64,000 bases of DNA from Streptomyces sp. NBC_01275 (GTDB lineage Bacteria > Actinomycetota > Actinomycetes > Streptomycetales > Streptomycetaceae), in contig NZ_JAPEOZ010000001.1 in NCBI RefSeq assembly GCF_026340655.1, forward strand, positions 5,332,001-5,396,000. Reading direction: 5' to 3'. Both the position numbers and the translations under genes were made by a program. The notes beneath the pieces were generated by a model. That model did no database searches. It had not been told where the DNA came from and saw only the letters and a list, made by a program, of their open reading frames with translations. How positions within the stretch are numbered: the stretch's first letter is position 1; the number at the start of each line of letters is the position of its first letter. Of this stretch, positions 42,589-49,920 are shown one piece after another.

Positions 42589-44991
42589 ATGCCTACAGAG
42601 GGCAACAGGCGACCCGGAGACTCGCAGAACGACCTCTCCGGGTCGTCTCGCGATGTCGTACAGGCCGGGAGCGTCACTGGTGACATCCACTTCCACCACG
42701 CCGCCGCTTCGGGGCCATCGGGGCCCGTCCCACGCCAGCTCCCAGCGGACGTGAACAGCTTCGTCAACCGCTTCAACGAACTGGGACAGCTGAACGCGGT
42801 GCTTGCCGACCGAAACGGCGGGCGCGTCGTCGTCTCCGTTCACGTGGTGGCCGGCACGGCGGGCGCGGGCAAAACCTCGCTGGTCCTGCACTGGGCGCAC
42901 CAGGTCAAGGACCAGTTCCCCGACGGCCAGCTCTTCGTCAACCTCCGCGGGTACGATCCCGGAGAACCAGTCACAGCCGCGCAGGCACTTCAGCGATTCC
43001 TGCGGGCCCTGGGCGTGGCCCCGGCCGAGGTTCCCCAGGACGTCGACGACGCAGCAGCGATGTACCGCTCACTGATCGCCGACCGCCGGGTCCTGATCCT
43101 CCTGGACAATGCGGCCACGGTCAGCCAAGTCCGGCCGCTGCTCCCCGGCGGAGGAGACAGCCTCGTTGTGGTCACCAGCCGCAGCCGCCTGGCGGGTCTC
43201 TCAGTGCGGAACGGCGCCCAAAGGATCACCCTTGGCACGCTTCCGGAGCCAGAGGCAGTCGCTCTGCTGCGCGCGGTCACGAGGGGCTATCGACCCGAGG
43301 ACGACGGCGACAAACTCGCAGAACTGGCGCGCCTGTGCGCCCGTCTGCCGCTTGCCCTGCGGATCGCCGCCGAACGGGCCGCCAGCCACCCGCACATGCG
43401 ACTCGACGATCTCATCAGCGATCTGCGTGACGAGTCCGCCCTCTGGGACGCCCTCAGCACCGGCATCGATGACGAGGCCGAAGCCATCCGTTCGGTCTTC
43501 ACCTGGTCCTACCGCGCTCTGCCCACGCACTCGGCCCGCCTCTTCCGCCTCCTTGGACTGCACCCTGGAGCGGCGTTCAGTCTCCCTGCTGCCGCCGCCC
43601 TCGGCGAAGCCACACCCAACCGAACACGCCAGCTGCTCGACGATCTGGTCGGGGCCCACCTGCTGGAGCAGACCGCCCCGGACCGGTTCCAGTTCCACGA
43701 CCTCCTACGCGCGTACGCCACCGACCTTGCGCAGGCAGAGGAGCCGTCCGTCCAGAGGCAAGCTGCGCGACGACGCGTCCTGAGCTGGTACCTCCACACC
43801 GCCGACGCCGCCCAGACGTGGCTCTATCCGTCAGAGGACCACCTGCCACTGCCTGGCCCCTTGCCGGAAGTCACGCCCCTCGTCTTCACCGACTACAACG
43901 CCGCCGTCGACTGGTCCGAACGGGAACAGGGCAACTTCCTCCCCGTCGTGCGCGACGCCGCCCGAAACGGAATGGACGAGACGGCTTGGCAGTTGGCCAC
44001 CATCCTGTGGTTCGCACGACCCGCCTCCTCATCGGAGCGGGACTGGCTGGAACTGGGCCGAATCGGATTGGAGGCAGCGACCAGACGAGAGGACCAGAGA
44101 GCGCAGACACGGCTGCTCATCAACACGGGCATCGCGCACAGGGCTCTGAACAATTTCTCCGAGGGCCTGGACGCACTGGAGCGAGCCGTCACGTTGGCTC
44201 GCAGCTCGCAGAGCCGGTTCGACGAGGCCCAAGCCCTCAACCTCATGGGCCTGATCCATCTACGACAACGCGAACTCGACTTGGCGGACACGCATTTCGG
44301 GCAGGCCATGTCCGTCTTCCGAGACCTGGGAAATGGTCAACGAACCGCCACCGCACTGTCCAACATCGCCAGCGCTCGCCTCAGCGCCGGCCGCCTGCCC
44401 GAGGCCGCCTCGGTCATCGACGAGGCGCTTGCCGCGCACCGGGCCCTGGCCAATCGTGGTGGTGAAGGCAACCTCCTTCGGATCGCAGCCGCCCTGCGAC
44501 TCGAAGAGGGCGACACGGATGCCGCCCGGCGATCCATCGACGAGGCGCTCGACATCGCGCTCGCCCTCCGCGACCACACCCGGGAAGGCTTCTGGCTCCT
44601 CACCCTCGGCGACATCCAGCGCACCGCCACCCAGCACGGCGACGCCCTGACCTCCTACCAGCGCTCCGCCATGCTCCACCGCCGCCTCGGCGACCGCAGC
44701 CGCGAAGCCCTGGCCTGGCGCGGCACGGGCCAGACGTATGCCGCGATGGATCGGCACGACGAGGCCACCACCTTCCACCGCCAGGCCGCGGCCGTTCACC
44801 GCGACCTGGGGGACACCTGGCAGCTCGCCCTGGAACTCGACCACCTGGCCGCAGCCGTTCACCCGGAGGACCCCGAGACTGCCCGTGGTCACTGGATCGA
44901 GGCCCTGACCCACCTGACCCCCTATGCCGACCCCCGGGCCACGTCCATCCGCTCCCGCATAGAAGCGTTGCTGACCCGAGCTGCCGGTTGA
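42589..44991 (+). CDS. NB-ARC/TPR STAND NTPase (AfsR-like without DNA-binding domain)
   Basis: An 800-residue protein. The N-terminus carries SRDVVQAGSVTGDIHFHHA. The NB-ARC core has the P-loop VVAGTAGAGKTSLVLHW near 85, Walker B RRVLILLDNAATVSQ near 165, sensor VVVTSRSRLAGL, and GLHPGAAFSLPAAAAL in the winged-helix part. From about 480 to the end lie degenerate TPRs with helical repeats of about 40 residues. Such proteins act as ligand-gated switches, in regulation or phage defence. The start at 42589 follows the DUF6879 gene by 19 bp, which makes a four-gene operon from 41036. Confidence 0.88.
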   Translation: MPTEGNRRPGDSQNDLSGSSRDVVQAGSVTGDIHFHHAAASGPSGPVPRQLPADVNSFVNRFNELGQLNAVLADRNGGRVVVSVHVVAGTAGAGKTSLVLHWAHQVKDQFPDGQLFVNLRGYDPGEPVTAAQALQRFLRALGVAPAEVPQDVDDAAAMYRSLIADRRVLILLDNAATVSQVRPLLPGGGDSLVVVTSRSRLAGLSVRNGAQRITLGTLPEPEAVALLRAVTRGYRPEDDGDKLAELARLCARLPLALRIAAERAASHPHMRLDDLISDLRDESALWDALSTGIDDEAEAIRSVFTWSYRALPTHSARLFRLLGLHPGAAFSLPAAAALGEATPNRTRQLLDDLVGAHLLEQTAPDRFQFHDLLRAYATDLAQAEEPSVQRQAARRRVLSWYLHTADAAQTWLYPSEDHLPLPGPLPEVTPLVFTDYNAAVDWSEREQGNFLPVVRDAARNGMDETAWQLATILWFARPASSSERDWLELGRIGLEAATRREDQRAQTRLLINTGIAHRALNNFSEGLDALERAVTLARSSQSRFDEAQALNLMGLIHLRQRELDLADTHFGQAMSVFRDLGNGQRTATALSNIASARLSAGRLPEAASVIDEALAAHRALANRGGEGNLLRIAAALRLEEGDTDAARRSIDEALDIALALRDHTREGFWLLTLGDIQRTATQHGDALTSYQRSAMLHRRLGDRSREALAWRGTGQTYAAMDRHDEATTFHRQAAAVHRDLGDTWQLALELDHLAAAVHPEDPETARGHWIEALTHLTPYADPRATSIRSRIEALLTRAAG

Positions 44992-45019
44992 CGCCGTCGC
45001 TGATGTGGCCAACGACGCC

Positions 45020-45290
45020 ACCAAGCTCGACGGAGATCCAGCCGTTCGAGGAACGCCGGGCTCAGGTGGAGGAGGCCCTCTTCGGGCTCCCCACCCCTGG
45101 CGTCCGCGCTCTTGGTCGAGGACGAAGCCGGTGACATCGTCGGTCTCGCCGCCTACGCGTCTTTCTCAAGGAGCTCTGCGTCCGCGACACCCTCCGCCGA
45201 CAAGGCTTCGGCGCCCGCGTCATGGACGAACTCCGCGCTGTCGTCGCCGAGCGTCCCGGGTGCAGCCGCGTTGATGGGGATCTCTGGAAT
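45020..45290 (+). pseudogene. GNAT acetyltransferase remnant
   Basis: Three frames carry pieces of one GNAT protein: IQPFEERRAQVEEALFG, then LLVEDEAGDIVGLAAYAS, then FLKELCVRDTLRRQGFGARVMDEL, which holds the acetyl-CoA-binding RRQGFG loop. At least two frameshifts separate them and no start is obvious. From 45291 to 45709 I see no supported gene. Confidence 0.6.
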
Positions 45291-45709
45291 CGGCCAGTGC
45301 CGCTCGTCGCCTCATTCGCTCCGTCGTTCAACGGAGTGGGGAGTTTCAACGGGTGTTGCGTGCGCTGTCGGCCGGGGCCGCCCGCTTGTGGAGTGTGCGG
45401 GCCGTGCCGAGCGGTCAAGGACGCCTTCGGCGGCGCGTTGCGCTGGGCTTCGTCCATCCTGGACAACTCGCCCGCCCCTGGACCTGGCTGGCTCACCGGG
45501 GTCGAGACTGGTGGGCTCGCATGTTGAGGTGTCGCGTATTCCAGCTCGGAGTGCCGCAATTGGTCACCCTGAGTGATGAGGGCAGTGTCCAAGGTCTGGC
45601 CTGGAGTGGGCATTTTCGTCCGGTGGCCCGATCGAAGCGCTTCGGGAGTACGACAGCCGGCAGCGCTGCTACGTGAAGGGCCGCGTCGGCCTCGCTGCCA
45701 CCCTGCTGG

Positions 45710-46420
45710 TCAATGCGCGGATTCTTGGTCGAAGTGGGCGTACACGGCGTCAATGAACGCGTCGATCTCGCCGCGCGCCCGCTCGTACGTCTTGAGGAAA
45801 GTGCTGTGGTCTTCTCGGTCCGGCCACGTCCCCGAGTGCCTAAGGTGGCCCTCCAGACGACGCAGTTCCCTGGTGGGAAGGATGCCGCTCGCCGCCAGTT
45901 CCGCCCACATCGGATGTTGCAAGAGGCTGTCACGGCCCGTCGGCAGAGCCAGCCGCTTGCGGACCTTGTCCGCAACCTCGCTCCCCTCGTTGGCTGCGGC
46001 TCGGATGAGGAACTGGGGTCGCGCCTGGACGTGATGCACCAGATGACGGCCGAGAGCTCCGTTCACCACCTTGTACCCGTCGGCCGCAACATCCGACAGG
46101 GACTTCGGGCCCTCGATCCGCACCACGGCCATGGCGCGCCACAGCGCGCGCTGGACCTGCTTGGACTCGTCAAGGTCGAGCACGTCGTAAGAGACCGAGA
46201 GCTTTCGGGCCTCTTCAAGAGCGCGGTCGATCTCCAAAACGAAGGTGACGGCGGCCTCGCGGCGTGTACTGCTACGCCACTGCTCACGGGCCGAACCGGC
46301 GGCCAGCTCCGCAGCCTGGCGGGCGGCGCGCGCCTGCCGCATACCCACAACAAGAGCGGCGGGCACGCCAAGGACTGCGGCGCCCGAGGCGACGAGCGCT
46401 GCCACGGCTTCGATCTCCAT
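45710..46420 (-). CDS. membrane-anchored hypothetical protein
   Basis: The 236-residue protein has an N-terminal membrane helix (VAALVASGAAVLGVPAALVVGM) and a basic, Ala-rich coiled region ending REQWRSSTRREAAVTFVLEIDRALEEARKL. A soluble helical domain follows with two charged patches. No known catalytic motif. Layout resembles the single-helix plus cytoplasmic-domain proteins found in accessory islands. Codon usage is typical of Streptomyces. The first arm of the 55-bp inverted repeat begins 57 bp upstream of its start. Confidence 0.65.
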   Translation of the reverse strand: MEIEAVAALVASGAAVLGVPAALVVGMRQARAARQAAELAAGSAREQWRSSTRREAAVTFVLEIDRALEEARKLSVSYDVLDLDESKQVQRALWRAMAVVRIEGPKSLSDVAADGYKVVNGALGRHLVHHVQARPQFLIRAAANEGSEVADKVRKRLALPTGRDSLLQHPMWAELAASGILPTRELRRLEGHLRHSGTWPDREDHSTFLKTYERARGEIDAFIDAVYAHFDQESAH

Positions 46421-46476
46421 AGCCCGTCATGATGTCCGGCCAACGCGAGCACCATGGGTGTTTCTCCTGATCCGGC

Positions 46477-46531
46477 CCAGTTCTCGTATTGCTACGGCAG
46501 AGGGACATGTAGCGGAGAGTGACACGCCGTC
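46477..46531 (+). repeat. left arm of a 55-bp inverted repeat
   Basis: Bases 46477-46531 match the reverse complement of 47681-47735 at 54 of 55 positions (one C/T difference near the inner end). Within each arm, gctac and gtagc can pair around ggcagagggacat. The two arms bracket 1149 bp that contain only the DUF3800 gene. Confidence 0.9.
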
Positions 46532-46776
46532 CTCCAGCCCTGCTCAGATCCGTGCCTGCCGCTGCTCTGCGTCGTTCGTGATGATCCGGCAGGGTAGAGC
46601 GGGACACCGGCCGGGCCTACGCCGGGTGCCAGCCAGGCGCGTTGCGCTGGACTGCGCCGCCCCTCACCTGCCCAACAGGTCCTTCAGCGGGCCCGTCGTA
46701 CGCTCTGATCCGCGGCTGCGCGCGCCGCGAAGGCGACGCAGGCTGATGTGGCTGGGCTGGGGACGGGAGAGAGCAC

Positions 46777-47616
46777 ATGCAGCTGATCTTCATCGACGAC
46801 AGCGGGCAGCAGAGCCCGCCCCGGGAGCACCTCGGTGAACTCGTCTCGGTAGGCGCCGTCATGTTCCCGGAGGACCAGGTGGCGGCGTACAGCCTCCAGA
46901 TCGACGAGCTCCGGACTGAGCTCGGCATGCCTGCCGGCGAGGAATTCAAGTGGAACTCCTCGAAGGGCAGCTTCATGGCGGGAGCCGGTGGCGAGGTGGT
47001 GAAGCGCACGCGCCGTCGCATGCTGGAGATTGCCGCCAGCTGCGGTGTCAGCACGGCCGTGGTGATCTGGGACCGAGGCCAGATCGGTTGGCCGAAGGAG
47101 AGGGTCGCGCGAGAGATCCTGGGCTACCTCTACGAGCGCATCGAGATGCACCTGGAGTCGAGGGAGGAGCGCGGGGTCGTCATCGCCGACATCCCCGGCG
47201 GCGGCAATCGGGATCACACCAAGTGGCTGGCCGAGGCTCTGGACCTCACGATGGTCGGCACCACGTACGTGAAGCCGAACCGCGTGGTCATGCCGATCGT
47301 GACGGCTCCCTCCGACCACCTTCCCCACCTCCAGCTCGCAGATCTGGTAACTGCTGCGACGACCGCGGCCGTCGCTGGTCGGGAAGCCGGTGTGGAACTC
47401 GTCGAGCTGCTCAAGCCTCTGGCGAGGCGCAACGCTCACGGCTACATCGGTGGCGCTGGCCTGGTGCTGTGGCCGCGGAGCTTGACCGACCTCTTCTACT
47501 GGGTCCTCGGCGAGACGCACTACGTGCGAAACAACGTGGGCTACCCCATCGGACCCGGATCTGGGTTCTCGCAGCCCGGGAGCCTCTTCGGCACCAGCAG
47601 CGGGTTGCCGACGTAG
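46777..47616 (+). CDS. DUF3800 protein (RNase H-like fold)
   Basis: The 279-residue product begins MQLIFIDDSGQQS, the Asp-Asp-Ser-Gly start of DUF3800, and has a later conserved acidic segment HLPHLQLADLVTAAT. The middle includes VVIADIPGGGNRDHTKWL. DUF3800 proteins are predicted metal-dependent nucleases of RNase H-like fold and are frequent in defence and mobile loci. No partner gene is in operon with it. It is the only gene between the two 55-bp inverted repeat arms. Confidence 0.8.
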   Translation: MQLIFIDDSGQQSPPREHLGELVSVGAVMFPEDQVAAYSLQIDELRTELGMPAGEEFKWNSSKGSFMAGAGGEVVKRTRRRMLEIAASCGVSTAVVIWDRGQIGWPKERVAREILGYLYERIEMHLESREERGVVIADIPGGGNRDHTKWLAEALDLTMVGTTYVKPNRVVMPIVTAPSDHLPHLQLADLVTAATTAAVAGREAGVELVELLKPLARRNAHGYIGGAGLVLWPRSLTDLFYWVLGETHYVRNNVGYPIGPGSGFSQPGSLFGTSSGLPT

Positions 47617-47680
47617 GGCCGGCGTGCGACAACGGACCCGTTTCCGCGGGTGAGGTGTATGCATTACCGCGACATACCTT

Positions 47681-47735
47681 GACGGCATGTCACTCTCCGC
47701 TACATGTCCCTCTGCCGTAGCAATACGAGAACTGG
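47681..47735 (-). repeat. right arm of the 55-bp inverted repeat
   Basis: Reverse complement of 46477-46531 with a single mismatch. The TA at which the IS630-family element is inserted (47750-47751) is 14 bp outside this arm, so the repeat is not part of that element. Confidence 0.9.
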
Positions 47736-47751
47736 ACCGATCCGGCGGTTA

Positions 47752-48904
47752 CTGACCTTTTCGGGTTGCCTTCGGGTGGTGACGTTGGGTGATCCCTGCG
47801 GTATGCCGGTGTTATGCGGTACGCGGATGGTGGGGGCCTGACTGCTGAGCGGCGGGCCGTGCGTGAAGGGATCCGGCTGGAAGCCGGGCAGAGGTTCGCA
47901 CGAGGTGACAGGACTTCGGACATCGCCAGGGACCTGCGGGTGAGCGAGCGTTCGGTGGAGCAGTGGCGCCGGGCCTGGCGTGAAGGCGGTATGGAGGGTC
48001 TGAAGTCGAAGGGACCGGCGAAACTGCCGAAGCTGTCGGATGAACGGTTCGCCCTGCTGGAAAAGGAGCTGGCGAAAGGGCCGGCCGCGCATGGCTGGGA
48101 AGATCAGCGGTGGACGCTGGAACGTGTCAGAACGCTGATCGGCCGCCGGTTCAAGGTCAGTTGCTCGATCGCGGGAGTGTGGCGGCTCCTGCACCGCCAC
48201 GGCTGGTCCTGGCAGAGCCCGGCCCGTCGCGCGCTGGAACGTGACGAGCACGCGGTCGAGCTCTGGAAGAAGGATGTGTGGCCGCAGGTGGAAGCGCCGC
48301 GGCGGCGCTCGATGCCTGGATCGTCTTCGAGGACGAGGCCGGGTTCGCGATGACGCCGCCACGAGCCCGCACGTGGGGGCGACGCGGGCAGACTCCCGTA
48401 GTGAGAGTGCGGGGACGGTCCCGGCGACGGATCTCGATCGCCGCGATGTGCTGCTACCGGCCCGGGGAAAGGTCCCGGATGATCTACCGGCCCCGCTTCC
48501 ACTTGCTACTCAAAGGAGCACGTAAGAGTTTCGCCTGGCAGGACTACCGCGACCTCCTGGTCCGCGCGCACCTGCAACTCGGCGCCCCGATCGTTGTCGT
48601 CTGGGACAATTTGAACACTCATCGTGCCGCCGGGATGAGGAAGTACGCGGGCGACCACGAATGGCTCACCATCATCCAACTTCCCTCCTACAGCCCGGAC
48701 TTGAATCCCGTGGAGGGCATCTGGTCTCTGCTGCGGCGCGGCCCGATGGCCAACACCGCATTCACTGACCCCGACCACCTCACCCGAACCCTCCGCCGAG
48801 GACTCGCCCGCATCCAGCGCCACCCCGAGCTCATCGACGGCTGCCTCACCGAAACCGGACTGACCCTCGCTTCAGACCCCTCGAAGCCAATCCGAAAAGG
48901 TCAG
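47752..48904 (+). mobile_element. IS630-family insertion sequence
   Basis: An element of 1153 bp. Its ends are inverted repeats: CTGACCTTTTCGGGTTG at the left and, read on the other strand, CTGACCTTTTCGGATTG at the right, with the match continuing into CTTCG. Both ends are flanked by TA (47750-47751 and 48905-48906), the expected duplicated target. It carries overlapping transposase frames. Confidence 0.9.
47814..48353 (+). CDS. IS630 transposase, N-terminal frame
   Basis: The 179-residue frame encodes the helix-turn-helix part: RFARGDRTSDIARDLRVSERSVEQWRRAW, then LIGRRFKVSCSIAGVWRLLHRHGWSWQ. It loses homology after DVWPQVEAP near 48300 and runs on into an Arg/Ser tail. The DDE part is in the -1 frame and overlaps by 76 bp, as in IS630 copies that use frameshifting. 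Confidence 0.8.
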   Translation: MRYADGGGLTAERRAVREGIRLEAGQRFARGDRTSDIARDLRVSERSVEQWRRAWREGGMEGLKSKGPAKLPKLSDERFALLEKELAKGPAAHGWEDQRWTLERVRTLIGRRFKVSCSIAGVWRLLHRHGWSWQSPARRALERDEHAVELWKKDVWPQVEAPRRRSMPGSSSRTRPGSR

Positions 48905-48907
48905 TAG
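48278..48907 (+). CDS. IS630 transposase, DDE catalytic frame
   Basis: The 209-residue frame from a GTG at 48278 has the first Asp in LDAWIVFEDEAGFAM, the second in PIVVVWDNLNTHRA, and the Glu in YSPDLNPVEGIWSLLR. Together with the upstream frame this is a complete IS630 transposase if a -1 shift occurs. Its stop codon TAG (48905-48907) is made partly of the flanking TA duplication. Confidence 0.85.
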   Translation: MAAGGSAAAALDAWIVFEDEAGFAMTPPRARTWGRRGQTPVVRVRGRSRRRISIAAMCCYRPGERSRMIYRPRFHLLLKGARKSFAWQDYRDLLVRAHLQLGAPIVVVWDNLNTHRAAGMRKYAGDHEWLTIIQLPSYSPDLNPVEGIWSLLRRGPMANTAFTDPDHLTRTLRRGLARIQRHPELIDGCLTETGLTLASDPSKPIRKGQ

Positions 48908-48988
48908 TAGCAACTGCGGTACAGCGGTTGGCGCTGAGCATGCCTGCGTGGAGCCGGACGAACTCCAGGACGCTCGGCTGGACCGCCG

Positions 48989-49321
48989 TCACTGCCATGT
49001 CACGTGTGGCACACGCGCCTTGTCGCCGCTCGCGTCGCGGACCCGCATGGACCACCGGCCGTCTTCCCGCTGACGTGCGGCCGGGTCGGGCCACGCGGCT
49101 TGTGGCCCGACCCGGTTCTGAAGGTCACCGGATGAGGGTGCGCAGGACGTCGCTGCTGGCTCCGTGGTGGTGAGGCCCCCGATAACGGCGGTGGCGGGGT
49201 GGACGCCGGTGAGGGCGGTGAGGCCGCCGATGACGAGTCCGGTCAGCAGGACGACGGTGGTGTGGAGGGAGAGGAAGGACCCGGCCTGGCCCGATCGTCC
49301 GGCCACACCCATCAGATGCAA
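48989..49321 (-). CDS. possible small membrane protein, truncated
   Basis: The frame begins MHLMGVAGRSGQAGSFLSLHTTV and has one or two membrane helices (VVLLTGLVIGGLTALTGV and ATAVIGGLTTT). After about residue 60 it becomes an Arg/Pro-rich run with no homology-like pattern, suggesting that the natural C-terminus was lost. No ribosome binding site was found; this call is tentative. The rest of 48905-49363 holds no supported gene. Confidence 0.35.
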   Translation of the reverse strand: MHLMGVAGRSGQAGSFLSLHTTVVLLTGLVIGGLTALTGVHPATAVIGGLTTTEPAATSCAPSSGDLQNRVGPQAAWPDPAARQREDGRWSMRVRDASGDKARVPHVTWQ

Positions 49322-49363
49322 CCGGGTCCGTCTCGTCCGGCGGAGGTCACGTAGCCAAGTGGG

Positions 49364-49618
49364 TCACGGCCGCTTGAGGTGAGCTTGGACGGTGAAGCTC
49401 AGACCGGTAAACGTCGCGAAGCAGACGCCGCCGGCACCGAGCGCGGCGAGTGCTTCGGCGGCCAGGTGCCGGACCACGAGGTAGCCGACGAAGAACGCGA
49501 TGACGCCCGTCATGAGGGACACCGCGACCTTCAGATACGTGATCTTCGCGTTCGCCCGGTCGAGCTTCTCGGTGAGGGAGCGGTTGTCCGTCTGCAGATG
49601 CGCGAGGGAAGTGGCCAT
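49364..49618 (-). CDS. small coiled-coil plus two-helix membrane protein
   Basis: An 84-residue protein. The ATG at 49618 follows GTAGGAGG. The first 30 residues are a coiled-coil-like helix (LAHLQTDNRSLTEKLDRANAK), then two membrane helices (VAVSLMTGVIAFFVGYLVV and AALGAGGVCFATFTGLSFTV). A frequent small gene in Streptomyces plasmid-like regions; function unknown. Convergent with nothing nearby. Confidence 0.65.
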   Translation of the reverse strand: MATSLAHLQTDNRSLTEKLDRANAKITYLKVAVSLMTGVIAFFVGYLVVRHLAAEALAALGAGGVCFATFTGLSFTVQAHLKRP

Positions 49619-49920
49619 GTCGGAGGCCTCCTACGTGGTTTCTGGAGCCGCCCGGTCTTGGCCGACCCTGGCTGCGCCGTGCAGCCAGGACTGATGCAAC
49701 AGGTTCTGCGCACAAGGGGCATCGTTGATCGACATCGGAATGACCGTGGAATCAATCCGAGGCCATCGAGCCGCGAGGTCAGCCTGTTTGTGCAGGTAGA
49801 GGCATGATCTGTTGAGACCGTTCGGGCCGTGCCGGATCTGTTCGCAGTTCGACGGACGCTGCTCGGGGCGATGGGTCATGCTGATCCCCCGGATCTCTCG
49901 GCGTGGAGGATCACAGCGGT
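49619..49920. other. intergenic region before the TPR ATPase
   Basis: No supported gene. A minus-strand frame (49631-49879) reads CLYLHKQADLAARWPRIDST, which has a coding-like look and could be a remnant, but it has no ribosome binding site and ends within the upstream gene's leader. Confidence 0.4.

Noticed and set aside
45062..45613. Minus-strand 183-codon frame
   Set aside because: It overlaps the GNAT remnant in antisense and shows no domain.
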